Shown: in pieces, positions 37,397 through 49,083 of the stretch
Numbering within the stretch: position 1 is the stretch's first letter
How the letters are laid out: every line of letters begins with the position of its first letter
Assembly (NCBI RefSeq): GCF_002086515.1
Contig: NZ_MVHH01000004.1
Span: 85,755-149,754, forward strand
Source: Mycolicibacter arupensis
GTDB lineage: Bacteria; Actinomycetota; Actinomycetes; Mycobacteriales; Mycobacteriaceae
Length of the DNA stretch: 64,000 bases
Direction: 5' to 3'
Made by a program: the position numbers and the translations under genes
Notes under the pieces: generated by a model
The model's input: only the letters and a program-made list of their open reading frames with translations
Database searches by the model: none
Told to the model about the DNA's origin: nothing

Positions 37397-38754
37397 GCCG
37401 CACCCGCCAGGGCCTGCCGGTAGTCCAGCACGACGCCACCCGGATGCGCGGCGACATAGCGCTGCGCCCCGGCGGTCGTGTCGAAGGGTAGGTAGTGCGT
37501 ACCGTCACGGACCCACACCGATTTGTCGGCGAACCACCGAGTCCCCAGTTCGGCGTCATTGACATAGGCGGCCCGCAGGTGATCGCCGCGGGCGGTCGCG
37601 GCCCGCACGGCATCCAACAGCGCGTCGGAATCCGGCACCATAACGGTGGTTTCGGATCCGTCCAGCCAGATCTCGCCGCCGACCGTGGTGGGTTTGTCGA
37701 TCTGATCGACCGCCTTGTCGTAGTCCAGCTTTCGCGCATCGAACGCGGCGCGCAGCGGCTTGTCGTCGACGAATTCGTCCACGTCGAAGTCGTCCAGCTC
37801 GGCGAAGTCGCCGATCGACTTGAGGTAGGGCACGTCGTTGTTCAAGGCGGCGACCAGCTGCGGTTTGAGAGTCGCATCGAACGAGGTGCCGCCCGGCCCG
37901 TTATAGAGGTAGACGACCTCTTGCGGCAGCCCGCTGCCCTCGGCGACGATACGGGCCGCCTCCAACGGTTTATGTTTGAGGAAGTCGGTGGCGTCCAGCT
38001 GGGCTTGCAGGAATGCGTCGAGCACTTCCGGGTGGGCGTGCGCATAGCGTCGGCGCACCACCACCCCGTGCAGGGTCGGGTAATTGAGTTCGGCGCCGTC
38101 ATAGAGCAGCCGTGCCCGATCCTGATACACCAACAATCCGGGCCAGGCCACGAACTGCGACAGGCCTTGGACCTGACCGGATTCCAGCGCTGAGGCGCCC
38201 ACCTGAGGCTGCTGGTTGAGTACCTCGACGCCCGCTCCGGCGCTGGCCAGTGCGCGCAGCAGGGTGCCGTGGCCGGCCGAGCCCACGCTGGCCGACACCT
38301 TAGTGCCGGCCAGGTCGGCCAGCGTGTCTGCGTGGGAGTCGGGCGACACCACCACCATGTTCAGGGCGCCGGCGGGGTGGTAACCGGTTACCGAAACGAG
38401 CGCCGTGCGGGCCTGCTCGTTGGCCCGGGTTCGGACGCCGTTGACCAGCATGGGGTAATCCCCCATCGAGCCGATGTCGATCTTCTCGGCGAGCATCTGC
38501 GCGGTGATCGGCGCCCCGGTGTCGTAGTCCTGCCAGTCGACTCGGTAGCGAGTTCCGGTCCGGTTGGTGATGTCGGCGAGCCGGTGCTCCAAGTAGCCGC
38601 GGGCCCGCAGCAGTGTGCCGGCGGTCGCGGTGTTGATGGTCTTGGACTGATAACCCACCACCACGTCGACGGAATTACCCGCGCTCGTGGAATCCAGCGA
38701 GCATCCGGCCAGGACGAGAACGCCGGTGGTCAGCAGAATGAGGGATCTCTTCAT
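37393..38754 (-). CDS. ABC transporter substrate-binding lipoprotein with C-terminal NosL-like extension
   Basis: The 453-residue protein has a lipoprotein signal peptide with lipobox LAGC (Cys18). Residues about 30-330 form a NitT/TauT-type periplasmic-binding fold (IDIGSMGDYPMLVNG, AGTKVSASVGSAGHGTLL). Residues about 345-450 are an added domain whose pattern, AAYVNDAELGTRWF through THYLPFDTTAGAQRYVAAHP and GGVVLDYRQAL, resembles the copper-chaperone-type NosL domain, though no Cys or Met ligand is seen. Ordinary binding proteins of this type are about 320 residues. The ligand is unknown; the importer class favours a sulfonate-like or other small anion. Confidence 0.85.
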   Translation of the reverse strand: MKRSLILLTTGVLVLAGCSLDSTSAGNSVDVVVGYQSKTINTATAGTLLRARGYLEHRLADITNRTGTRYRVDWQDYDTGAPITAQMLAEKIDIGSMGDYPMLVNGVRTRANEQARTALVSVTGYHPAGALNMVVVSPDSHADTLADLAGTKVSASVGSAGHGTLLRALASAGAGVEVLNQQPQVGASALESGQVQGLSQFVAWPGLLVYQDRARLLYDGAELNYPTLHGVVVRRRYAHAHPEVLDAFLQAQLDATDFLKHKPLEAARIVAEGSGLPQEVVYLYNGPGGTSFDATLKPQLVAALNNDVPYLKSIGDFAELDDFDVDEFVDDKPLRAAFDARKLDYDKAVDQIDKPTTVGGEIWLDGSETTVMVPDSDALLDAVRAATARGDHLRAAYVNDAELGTRWFADKSVWVRDGTHYLPFDTTAGAQRYVAAHPGGVVLDYRQALAGAA

Positions 38755-38778
38755 GAAACACCTTGATGGTCAATGTAT

Positions 38779-39006
38779 TCAGCGAATGAGATAGGGCATG
38801 TTGACGGTGACGGCGCCGGTCGGACAGCGCGCCGCACACGGTCCGCAGTACCAGCACTCGTCGACGTGCATGAAGGCCTTGCCGTTCTCCGGGTTGATCG
38901 CCAGGGAATCCAGCGGGCATATGTCCACGCACAGCGTGCAGCCGGAGATGCACAGCGATTCATCGATCGTCACGGGGACATCGGTACGGCCGTTGACCAG
39001 CGTCAT
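38779..39006 (-). CDS. Two-cluster [4Fe-4S] ferredoxin
   Basis: The 75-residue protein has two cysteine sets, CISGCTLCVDICP and CWYCGPCAARCP, each able to hold a [4Fe-4S] cluster. The pattern resembles the N-terminal part of AprB, the electron-donor subunit of AprA. Its ATG overlaps the GntR stop by four bases, and the importer lipoprotein follows after 24 bp. It most likely supplies electrons to the AprA-like flavoprotein encoded in the same operon. Confidence 0.92.
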   Translation of the reverse strand: MTLVNGRTDVPVTIDESLCISGCTLCVDICPLDSLAINPENGKAFMHVDECWYCGPCAARCPTGAVTVNMPYLIR

Positions 39007-39743
39007 AGATAGCTCCTTGTCAGGGTGCCGCGCATGGTGACGCGGTCACCGCGCATCCGGATGTATTCGAGATCGACGGGCCGGCCGTCCTCCAAGCTGG
39101 TGAGCCGTTCCAACATCAGCAGGGCCGCGCCGCCGGGAAGTTGCAGGATGGCCGCGGTGTGCGGGTCGGCCGGAATCGCCTCCAGAGCCAAGGCCGCATC
39201 GCCCAAGCGCTGGCCGCTGATCTGCTCGATCAGCGGGAACACGTCGGTGGACTCCAAAGGATGGGCCAACACGGCAGCGCCAATATCGGGCGCAAGATAG
39301 GTCTGGTCCAGGCTCAGCGGCACATCACCGAGGTAGCGCAGTCGTTCGATGAAGACCACCTGGGTACCGGCGCCGAGTCCGAGCCGGCGGGCGACCGACG
39401 GTGGGGCGCTTACCGTCGTGGCCACCCGCACCTCGTTGCGCACCTCTTGCGCGTCGAAGGTCTCCTGCAGGCCGCGCAGTGAGTCCAGTCCGTGATCGTA
39501 TTTGTGCTGAGCCACATGGGTGCCGGTTCGCGGCCCGCGATGGATCAGTCCCTCGGCCTTCAGCGCGGCCAACGCCTCGCGAACGATATTGCGGGAGACG
39601 ACGAACTCAGTGGCCAGTTCCGGTTCGCTGGGCAACCCGTCGTCGTAGGCGCCGGCATGGATCTGATGGCGCAGCACGTCGGCGACCTGCCGGGCCCGAT
39701 CCGCACGGCGGATCGGCTGCGATGCGACGTGGGCTTCGGCCAT
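39003..39743 (-). CDS. GntR-family regulator (HutC/UTRA type)
   Basis: The 246-residue protein has an N-terminal winged helix (LPSEPELATEFVVSRNIVREALAAL is split across residues about 38-62) and a C-terminal UTRA-like ligand domain (LSLDQTYLAPDIG, LEYIRMRGDRV). It is the first gene of the ferredoxin/importer/AprA-like operon and probably senses the imported compound or a product. Palindromes in its upstream region are candidate operators. Confidence 0.92.
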   Translation of the reverse strand: MAEAHVASQPIRRADRARQVADVLRHQIHAGAYDDGLPSEPELATEFVVSRNIVREALAALKAEGLIHRGPRTGTHVAQHKYDHGLDSLRGLQETFDAQEVRNEVRVATTVSAPPSVARRLGLGAGTQVVFIERLRYLGDVPLSLDQTYLAPDIGAAVLAHPLESTDVFPLIEQISGQRLGDAALALEAIPADPHTAAILQLPGGAALLMLERLTSLEDGRPVDLEYIRMRGDRVTMRGTLTRSYL

Positions 39744-39809
39744 GCAGACACGCTAAGGGCCGGTACCTCGGCGACCCCAGAGCTGCGAATTCCGCTGATC
39801 GGGCGGTGA

Positions 39810-39876
39810 AACGCATTGCGCCACCCACCCGCTGCTGGCTGCCAGCAGAAACCTCCCGGTGTGGGCGCATTGCGCC
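39810..39876. promoter_or_regulatory. Repeated palindromes upstream of the GntR operon
   Basis: CGCATTGCGCC occurs at 39812-39822 and 39866-39876, 54 bp apart, about five helical turns. The second copy is part of the perfect palindrome GGCGCATTGCGCC (39864-39876); the first is AACGCATTGCGCC (39810-39822). Between them lies another palindrome, CTGCTGGCTGCCAGCAG (39832-39848). All are 67-133 bp upstream of the GntR start. Two-site binding and looping by the GntR protein is a reasonable reading. Confidence 0.5.
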
Positions 39877-39915
39877 GCCGCAGTGCCCGTGGCCGGGGTA
39901 ACAATCGCGGTGAGG

Positions 39916-42654
39916 CTAATCGGCGACGCCGGGTGCCTGCCCGTACCGGGCCAGCGCCTCCGGGGTGAACACCGCCAGCCCCAGCTCGGGGTTATAGCCG
40001 TGAATCTCCTTCACATCGAGTTCGGCCAGGAAGTACAGGATCTCTTTGGAGATCACCTGACCGGGCACCAAGACGGGAAAGCCCGGCGGGTACGGCACAA
40101 CGAAGGTGCTCGAGACCAACATCTTGCCGTCGGCGACACGGCGACCGGCATCGCCGAGCAGCACGTGCTCGCGATCAGACTCCTCGTAACCGTCGTAGAA
40201 GGCCGCACGCATATCGCCGATGGGACTGTCGCCGCCCGGACGGAACTCGGGCGCGAACGCGCTGAAGTCCGGCAGCGGCGGCAGGTCTTCGGTGATCTCG
40301 GTGACGCGGCGCCGCAGCAGCGCCCGATCGTCGTTGCTGGCCGCGGTCCAGGCCCGGTCCAGCTCCCCCGCGACCCGGCGCAGCGCATCGAGCAGGTAGT
40401 GCACGCTGGACCAGGTGACGCCGATGGTGAAGATCAGCAGCACCGAATTGATCGATGTCTTGTTGATCTGAATTCCGAACCGCTGCATCAAGATGTTCTC
40501 GCGGAAGTCATAGCCGTTCATCCCGGTCTTGCCGACATACAGCGTGACCCGGGTCGGATCGAGCACGAACTCGTCGGATCGCCATGCTTCGTTCCATTCG
40601 GCAAGCGCCCCCTGGCGCACCTCGCGGTAGGAGCTGACCGCCGACTGGCGGAATCGGTCGGGGATCAGGTCGCTCTCGTCAAGAATGTGGAACCACTTAC
40701 TGATCAAACGGTCCTTGCGGACCCGGTGGCGAAACACCAGCGCCATGTCGTAAACCCGGCGGACCATGTCGAAGCCCTCGATGTCCACCTGCCGGCGCGC
40801 CAGGTCCAAGGACGCCAAAAGCTGCTGATTGGGCGAGGTCGACGTGTGGGTCAAGAACGCCTCGGCGAATGATTCCCTGGCCAGCGCATTGAAGTCCTGG
40901 TCCCTGATGTGAATCATCGACGCCTGCCGCAACGCCGACAACGACTTGTGGGTCGAATGGGTCGAATACACCCGCACCCGCGCCGAGGGGTGCGGCAGCA
41001 GTCGATGCTCGCTCCACTGGTCGCGCTCGATCCCCTCCATGCCCTCGTGCCACGCCTGGTAGTCCTTGGCGTACTGGGCTGAGCCCAGCGTGGTCTCCAG
41101 CCCTTCGGCGGCGACCATCGCGGTGCGCTGCCGGGCCCACGGCACCGCGGTGGCGAACGCGTACCACGCCTCGTCCCACAGAAAGCAGATGTCCGGCTTG
41201 ATCGCCAGGATCTCCTCCATGACCCGGCGCGGGTTGTAGACGACACCGTCAAACGTGCAGTTGGTCAGGAGCAACATGCGGACCCGGTGCAACTGGCCGG
41301 CGGCCTCCAAGTCGAGCAGCGCACGCTTGATGGTGCGCAGAGCCACCGCCCCGTAGATCGCGTACGGCGCCAGCGGGTAGGCGTCCAGGTACAGCGGATA
41401 TGCCCCGGCCAACACCAGCCCGTAGTGGTGCGACTTGTGGCAGTTCCGGTCGATCAACACGATGTCACCGGGCCGGGTCAGGGCCTGAACGACGATCTTG
41501 TTGGCGGTCGAGGTTCCGTTGGTGACGAAGTAGGTGTGCTGGGCGTTCCAGGTCTTTGCGGCCTTGTTCATCGCCACGCGGATGGTGCCGTGCGGGTCCA
41601 GCAGTGAATCAAGGCCGCCGGAGGTGGATGACGTCTCGGCCATGAAGATGTTGCGTCCGTAGAACTCCCCCATGTCCTGCAGCGAACGCGAGTTGAAGAT
41701 GCTGGCACCACGGGCCACCGGTAGCGCGTGAAACTGCCCCACCGGCTCGGCTGCATAGGCGCGCAGGGCATCGAAAAACGGTGTGGAGTAACGCTTTCGA
41801 ATGCCAGCGAGCACCGTGCTGTGCAGGTCGGTGACGTCGTTGAGTCGATAGAAGCTTCGGTCGTAGACGTCCGGCTCATCGTCGGTGTCGGCGGCGATCG
41901 ATTCGTCGGTGAGCAGGTACAGATCGATGTGCGGGCGCAGCAGCCGCATCCACTCACCACACTCGATGGCGTCGCGGCCGCAGCCGACAGAACCGGCCCC
42001 GTCGTCGGCGCCCAACAGCGTGGTCATCAACGGAACCCGGTCACGGGAGCGCAGCGGCAGGTCGTGTCGCACGATCGCGGCCTGGATCTCGCCATTGAGC
42101 GCGACGGCGGTGACCGCGTCTTCAACGCTGGACACCACCAGCAGCTCGATCTGCACTTCGTCATCGGGCCGGCGGAGCCGACGAAGGCTTTCCACCAGGC
42201 ACTCGGGAACGTCCGGGGGCGAGTCGTCGGCCAGCAGCACCGTATAGAACTGCTGCTGGCGCGCCTGTGCCACCAGTTCCTGATCAGACAGCGGCAGGCC
42301 GAGATCGAACAGCGCGGCCCGATCCCCATAGTCGGACAGCAACCGCACCGCCAGCGAAACCCGCTCGGACAGGGACACCGTCGCCATCGAGTCCAAGTGT
42401 GCGCGGAACGCAGCCAGGTTTGCCGCGCCGGGAAACAGCCAGTACCGCTCGTACGCACCGAGGCGGTCCAGCAGGCGTCGCACCCGCGCAACGTGATGCG
42501 CGGTGTCCAGACCGGCCCGGTTGACCTCGGCCAGTTGCCGGCAGGCGTCATCGAGCAGGTTCCAGGTATCGACCCGCGAGTACGACGGGTTGGCCACCGC
42601 CGCCAACGCCGACACACGCAGTCTCCGATTCGGTGCGTCCCAGCCCTCACTCAT
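39916..42654 (-). CDS. Orn/Lys/Arg decarboxylase-family PLP protein (Rv2531c type)
   Basis: The 912-residue protein has an N-terminal response-regulator-like wing region (about 1-260) and a PLP fold type I domain. TSSTSGGLDSLLDPHG, NGTSTANKIVVQ, DEAWYAF and STHSTHKSLSALRQ (with the PLP lysine) match acid-inducible amino acid decarboxylases. It corresponds to Rv2531c in size and in its place beside nusB. The true substrate is unproven. It would act in the cytoplasm, perhaps in polyamine formation or acid stress. Confidence 0.9.
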   Translation of the reverse strand: MSEGWDAPNRRLRVSALAAVANPSYSRVDTWNLLDDACRQLAEVNRAGLDTAHHVARVRRLLDRLGAYERYWLFPGAANLAAFRAHLDSMATVSLSERVSLAVRLLSDYGDRAALFDLGLPLSDQELVAQARQQQFYTVLLADDSPPDVPECLVESLRRLRRPDDEVQIELLVVSSVEDAVTAVALNGEIQAAIVRHDLPLRSRDRVPLMTTLLGADDGAGSVGCGRDAIECGEWMRLLRPHIDLYLLTDESIAADTDDEPDVYDRSFYRLNDVTDLHSTVLAGIRKRYSTPFFDALRAYAAEPVGQFHALPVARGASIFNSRSLQDMGEFYGRNIFMAETSSTSGGLDSLLDPHGTIRVAMNKAAKTWNAQHTYFVTNGTSTANKIVVQALTRPGDIVLIDRNCHKSHHYGLVLAGAYPLYLDAYPLAPYAIYGAVALRTIKRALLDLEAAGQLHRVRMLLLTNCTFDGVVYNPRRVMEEILAIKPDICFLWDEAWYAFATAVPWARQRTAMVAAEGLETTLGSAQYAKDYQAWHEGMEGIERDQWSEHRLLPHPSARVRVYSTHSTHKSLSALRQASMIHIRDQDFNALARESFAEAFLTHTSTSPNQQLLASLDLARRQVDIEGFDMVRRVYDMALVFRHRVRKDRLISKWFHILDESDLIPDRFRQSAVSSYREVRQGALAEWNEAWRSDEFVLDPTRVTLYVGKTGMNGYDFRENILMQRFGIQINKTSINSVLLIFTIGVTWSSVHYLLDALRRVAGELDRAWTAASNDDRALLRRRVTEITEDLPPLPDFSAFAPEFRPGGDSPIGDMRAAFYDGYEESDREHVLLGDAGRRVADGKMLVSSTFVVPYPPGFPVLVPGQVISKEILYFLAELDVKEIHGYNPELGLAVFTPEALARYGQAPGVAD

Positions 42655-42693
42655 AGGGCAAGTGTGCCCGTGCGGTGGCGGCGCGGGGCCGAT

Positions 42694-43233
42694 TCAGTCC
42701 GCTGGGTCGGCGTCCGGCTCTTCCGCAGTGTCGGTGTCGGTGCCGGAATCGGTGTCGAGAGGCGCGGTGGCCCCCCTGACCGCCAGCGACGCGGCCCGCA
42801 ACTGCGGTGTCACCAACATCACCTGTCCCAACACGCCGTTGATGAAGCTCGGCGACTCGTCGGTCGACAGCTCCTTGGCGAGCTTCACCGCCTCGTCCAC
42901 GGCGACGGGCTCCGGAACGTCGACGGCATGCAGCAGCTCCCAGATCGCGACCCGCAGAATCGCACGGTCCACCGCCGGCAGCCGCTCCAGCTTCCAGCCC
43001 TGCAGGTGCGAGGTGATCAGGTCATCGATATGAGCGCTGTGGGCGGTGACACCGTTGGCCACCGTGATGGTGTACGGATGCAGCGCCGACACGTCGGGCT
43101 GCTCACGTGCCAGCGCGGTGCGCAGTTCCGCGCCCTGGGCCGGGGTCAGCCCCCGGGCCTCGGCCTCGAAGATCACGTCGACGGCACGCTTACGGGCCTG
43201 GTGCCGGCCTTTAACCGGCTTGCCAGCGGGCAT
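42694..43233 (-). CDS. nusB: Transcription antitermination factor NusB
   Basis: NusB with NusE supports antitermination on rRNA operons. The 179-residue protein starts at ATG 43233 ([20 protein letters not shown]) and contains [18 protein letters not shown] and [27 protein letters not shown] split across the conserved C-terminal half. The tail from about residue 155 is acidic and Ser/Thr/Asp-rich. It starts 2 bp after the efp stop. Confidence 0.96.
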   Translation of the reverse strand: MPAGKPVKGRHQARKRAVDVIFEAEARGLTPAQGAELRTALAREQPDVSALHPYTITVANGVTAHSAHIDDLITSHLQGWKLERLPAVDRAILRVAIWELLHAVDVPEPVAVDEAVKLAKELSTDESPSFINGVLGQVMLVTPQLRAASLAVRGATAPLDTDSGTDTDTAEEPDADPAD

Positions 43234-43235
43234 GG

Positions 43236-43799
43236 TCAGGAGTTGACCCGTCCCAGGTAGCTGCCGTCGCGGGTGTCGACCTTCAGCTTGTCTCCGGTGT
43301 TGATGAACAGCGGCACGTTGATCTCGGCACCGGTCTCCATGGTGGCCGGTTTGGTGCCCGCGCTGGAGCGATCGCCCTGCAGACCAGGCTCGGTGTGGGC
43401 CACCAACAGCTCGACACTGACCGGCAGCTCCAGGTACAGCGGCACGCCGTTGTGGAAGGCGATCTGCACCAGCATGCTCTCCAGCAGGTAGTTCGCCGAG
43501 TCGCCGACCAGCGACTCGGGCAACGGGTGCTGCTCGTAGTCTTCGCTGTCCATGAACACGAAGTCGTTGCCGTCGCGGTACAGGTAAGTAGCGTCGCGGC
43601 GGTCCACGGTGGCGGTCTCGACCTTGACGCCCGCGTTGTAGGTCTTGTCCACGACCTTGCCCGACACCACGTTCTTGAGCTTGGTGCGCACGAAGGCCGG
43701 TCCCTTGCCGGGCTTGACGTGCTGGAATTCGGTGATCTGCCACAACTGGCCGTCGATCACCAGCACCAGCCCGTTTTTGAAATCAGCGGTTGAAGCCAC
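43236..43799 (-). CDS. efp: Elongation factor P
   Basis: EF-P relieves ribosome stalling at polyproline. The 187-residue protein has three beta-barrel domains, with the loop [12 protein letters not shown] holding the tip lysine and the C-terminal [20 protein letters not shown] 43799 gives [10 protein letters not shown], close to the M. tuberculosis sequence. It lies between pepQ and nusB with short gaps, an order shared with many bacteria. Confidence 0.98.
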   Translation of the reverse strand: MASTADFKNGLVLVIDGQLWQITEFQHVKPGKGPAFVRTKLKNVVSGKVVDKTYNAGVKVETATVDRRDATYLYRDGNDFVFMDSEDYEQHPLPESLVGDSANYLLESMLVQIAFHNGVPLYLELPVSVELLVAHTEPGLQGDRSSAGTKPATMETGAEINVPLFINTGDKLKVDTRDGSYLGRVNS

Positions 43800-43814
43800 G
43801 GTCGTTCACGTCTC

Positions 43815-44936
43815 CTAGAGAATGGTCAGTTCCTTGGGGAACCGAGTCAGCAGGTCCGGGGCCTGCCCGGCGGTATCAGCGACCACGAGCGTGTCCTCGA
43901 TACGGACCCCGCCACGATCAGCAAGATAGACGCCGGGCTCTACGGTCACCACAGCACCGGCAAGCAGTGTACCGTCGGCCGTCGCATTGATTCCGGGCGC
44001 TTCATGAATTCGCAGGCCCACCCCGTGACCGAGGCCATGACTGAAGGTCTCGCCGTAGCCCGCCTCGGCGATCACCATGCGCGCAGCGGCATCGACCTCA
44101 CGCAGGAGCGCTCCCGGTCGCAGCGCCTCTCGACCGGCTCGCTGCGCGGCTTCGACCACCTCGTAGATCTCCCGCTGCCACTGCGCCGGCGGTCCCAACA
44201 CAAACGTCCGGGTCATATCGGAGTGGTAACCCGCGACCAGGGCGCCGAAGTCGATCTTGACGAAGTCGCCGGCGGCCAGGACGGCATCGGTGGGCCGGTG
44301 GTGCGGAATCGCCGAGTTGGGGCCCGCGGCCACGATCGTCTCGAACGACGCCGCGTCCGCACCGTGATCCAGCATCAGGGCCTCGAGCTCCCGGCGGACC
44401 TCACGCTCAGAGCGACCCGGCCGCAGGCCGCCGCGCTCCACGAGCTCCACCAGAGCGGCATCGGCCGCTTCGCAGGCCAACCGCAACAGGGCCACTTCCC
44501 CGGCGTCCTTGACCTCCCGCAATGCCTCCACCGTGTTTGAGGCCCGGACCAGCTCGGCACGACTGTCCGTGCCGGCGACCGCGTGGTCCGCCGAGATAGC
44601 CGCCGTGAGGGCGTCGAAGCCGTCCACGGTCAGCACGTGGGCCTCGAAACCCACGCGGCGAGCCCCGGCCGCCACGGCCTGCGCCAGCAGATGGCGCGCA
44701 CCGGCACGCTCGATCGCGACCTGCACATCAGGCGCCTGCCGAGCGGCTTGGGTGCGGTAGCGGCCATCGGTGGCCAGTACCGGGGGTTGTTCGTCCGCAA
44801 AGACCAGCAGCGCGCCGGCCGAACCGGTGAATCCCGACAGGTAACGCACGTTGATCAAGTCGGTGACCAGCATCGCGTCCAGTCCAGCGGCGCGGATCTC
44901 GGCACTCAGACGCGCCCGACGGGAGGAATGTGTCAC
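43815..44936 (-). CDS. pepQ: Xaa-Pro peptidase (M24 family)
   Basis: The 373-residue protein is a metal-dependent Xaa-Pro aminopeptidase/dipeptidase. The five metal ligands of the pita-bread fold are visible: Asp in VKIDFGAL, Asp in SDMTRTF, His in SHGLGHGVG, Glu in VEPGVY and Glu in GVRIEDT. GTG 44936 starts 33 bp from the divergent membrane-protein gene. It precedes efp on the same strand with a 15-bp gap. Confidence 0.93.
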   Translation of the reverse strand: MTHSSRRARLSAEIRAAGLDAMLVTDLINVRYLSGFTGSAGALLVFADEQPPVLATDGRYRTQAARQAPDVQVAIERAGARHLLAQAVAAGARRVGFEAHVLTVDGFDALTAAISADHAVAGTDSRAELVRASNTVEALREVKDAGEVALLRLACEAADAALVELVERGGLRPGRSEREVRRELEALMLDHGADAASFETIVAAGPNSAIPHHRPTDAVLAAGDFVKIDFGALVAGYHSDMTRTFVLGPPAQWQREIYEVVEAAQRAGREALRPGALLREVDAAARMVIAEAGYGETFSHGLGHGVGLRIHEAPGINATADGTLLAGAVVTVEPGVYLADRGGVRIEDTLVVADTAGQAPDLLTRFPKELTIL

Positions 44937-44969
44937 GCGGTGTGACGGTACTCGCTACGCTGTGGCCCC

Positions 44970-45646
44970 ATGAGCAAGTGGTTTCTGCGCGGGCTGGTCT
45001 TCGCTGCACTGATGGTCGTGATCCGCCTCATCCAGGGGGTGTTGATCAACGCCTTCGAGGCGCAGGCCGGTCTGATCAGCCTGGTGTTGATGATCTTGTT
45101 CGCAATCGGCGTGTACATCTGGGGCCGCTCCGACGGCCGCGAGGACGCCAAGGCCCACGCCGACCCGGACCGCCGCGACGACCTCGCCATGACCTGGCTG
45201 GGTGCCGGACTGGCGGCCGGCCTGCTCAGCGGATTCGTCGCGTGGCTCATCGGCCAGTTCTACAAGGCGCTCTACGTCAGCTCGTTCTTCAATGAGCTGA
45301 CCAGCTTCGCGGCCTTCACCGCACTGCTGGTGTTCGTGGTGGCGGTGGCGGCGGTGGCACTGGGCCGCCGCGCCGTCGACAAGGAGTACGAGAAGCACCC
45401 GGAACGCCGTCCCGTGGCGGACGCGGCCGCGCAGAGCCAGCCCGAGACCGACGTGTTCGCCACGGTCGGAGCGCCCGCAGTGGTCGCCGAAGAGACCGGC
45501 GCCGTGCAGACCGAAGCGGTGGCCGCTCCCGCCGCTGACGCGACACTGGGCGGCCCCTCGGCCGGTTTCACCACCGAAGAGTTCCCGGCCGATGCCGATG
45601 TCACCACGGAGTTCCCCGTGATCGACGACGCCGGCGAGGCCGAGAC

Positions 45647-45671
<25 letters not shown>
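44970..45671 (+). CDS. Four-segment membrane protein (B-4DMT/Rv2536 type)
   Basis: The 233-residue protein has four hydrophobic segments in residues about 5-140 and a long acidic Ala/Glu/Thr-rich cytoplasmic or exported tail (about 150-233). It matches Rv2536 in place (between pepQ and aroQ, divergent from pepQ) and pattern. A transport role has been proposed for the family by fold prediction only. Its 3' end overlaps the convergent aroQ by 25 bp. Confidence 0.82.
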
Positions 45672-47786
<2,115 letters not shown>

Positions 47787-47841
47787 CGCCGCCGCCGAGG
47801 GGCAACGCAGAGATGAGGAGAAGGCGGCGTACGCACAGCGC

Positions 47842-49059
47842 CTACCCCGATGCCCGATCCTGGTCGCCCGCCGGCACGCGGTCGTCCACCGAACGGCGGT
47901 AGGCCTCGATGTTGCGGCGGGTTTCGGCCAGCGAGTCGCCGCCGAACTTCGCCAACGCGGCCCGAGCCACGACCAGTGCCACCATGGCCTCGGCCACCAC
48001 ACCGGCGGCCGGTACCGCACACACGTCCGAGCGCTGGTGAATCGCGACGGCTTCCCCACCGGTTGCCATGTCGACGGTGGCCAAGGCCCGCGGCACGGTG
48101 GAGATCGGTTTCATCGCCGCGCGCACCCGCAACGGCAGGCCGTTGGTCATGCCACCCTCAAGGCCGCCGGCCCGGTTGGTGGAACGCACCACCCCGTCGG
48201 GCCCCGGGTACATCTCGTCGTGGGCTAAGCTGCCGCGCCGCCGGGCCGTGGTGAAGCCGTCGCCGATCTCGACGCCCTTGATCGCCTGGATGCCCATGAT
48301 CGCGGCAGCCAATTGGCTGTCGAGTCTGTCATCACCGCTGATGAAGGAACCCAGCCCGATCGGCAGGCCGGAAACCACCACCTCAACCACCCCGCCCAAG
48401 GTGTCACCGTCGGCCTTGGCGGCCTCGATCTCGGCGATCATGGATTCCTCGGCGCGCGCGTCGAAGGCGCGCACCGGGCTGGCGTCGATCGTGGCCAGGT
48501 CGGCCGGGGATGGCACCGGACCGTCGTAGGGTTCGGAGGCACCTATGGAGATCACGTGGGAGATCACCTGGACGCCCAGCGCCTGGTCCAGAAACGCCCG
48601 GGCGACCGTGCCTGCGGTTACCCGCGCCGCCGTTTCCCGTGCGCTGGCACGTTCGAGCACCGGGCGGGCGTCGTCGAACCCGTACTTGAGCATGCCGGCG
48701 AAGTCGGCATGGCCGGGCCGCGGCCGGGTGAGCGGGGCATTGCGTGCTCCACCCTCGCTGTCCAGCAGAGCTGGGTCCACCGGATCGGTGGACATCACCG
48801 TTTCCCATTTGGGCCATTCGGTGTTGCCGATCTCCACCGCGATCGGGCCACCGAGGGTGACGCCATGACGCACACCTGACAGCACGGTGACCGCGTCGGC
48901 CTCAAACTTCATTCGGGCCCCGCGACCGTAGCCCAGGCGCCGACGGGCCAGCTGGGCGGCAATGTCGGCCGAGGTGACGGTCACTCCCGCGACCATGCCC
49001 TCGACCATGGCGACCAGCGCGCGACCATGTGATTCCCCGGCGGTTATCCAACGCAACAC
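47842..49059 (-). CDS. aroC: Chorismate synthase
   Basis: AroC (aroF in M. tuberculosis naming) makes chorismate with reduced FMN. I chose GTG 49059 because GGGAAG sits nine bases upstream and the protein then begins [15 protein letters not shown] as in M. tuberculosis; an ATG three codons earlier is possible. The 405 residues include [27 protein letters not shown] and [16 protein letters not shown]. It is upstream of aroK with a 55-bp gap. Confidence 0.97.
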   Translation of the reverse strand: MLRWITAGESHGRALVAMVEGMVAGVTVTSADIAAQLARRRLGYGRGARMKFEADAVTVLSGVRHGVTLGGPIAVEIGNTEWPKWETVMSTDPVDPALLDSEGGARNAPLTRPRPGHADFAGMLKYGFDDARPVLERASARETAARVTAGTVARAFLDQALGVQVISHVISIGASEPYDGPVPSPADLATIDASPVRAFDARAEESMIAEIEAAKADGDTLGGVVEVVVSGLPIGLGSFISGDDRLDSQLAAAIMGIQAIKGVEIGDGFTTARRRGSLAHDEMYPGPDGVVRSTNRAGGLEGGMTNGLPLRVRAAMKPISTVPRALATVDMATGGEAVAIHQRSDVCAVPAAGVVAEAMVALVVARAALAKFGGDSLAETRRNIEAYRRSVDDRVPAGDQDRASG

Positions 49060-49083
49060 GTGACCCATCTTCCCATGCCGGTC

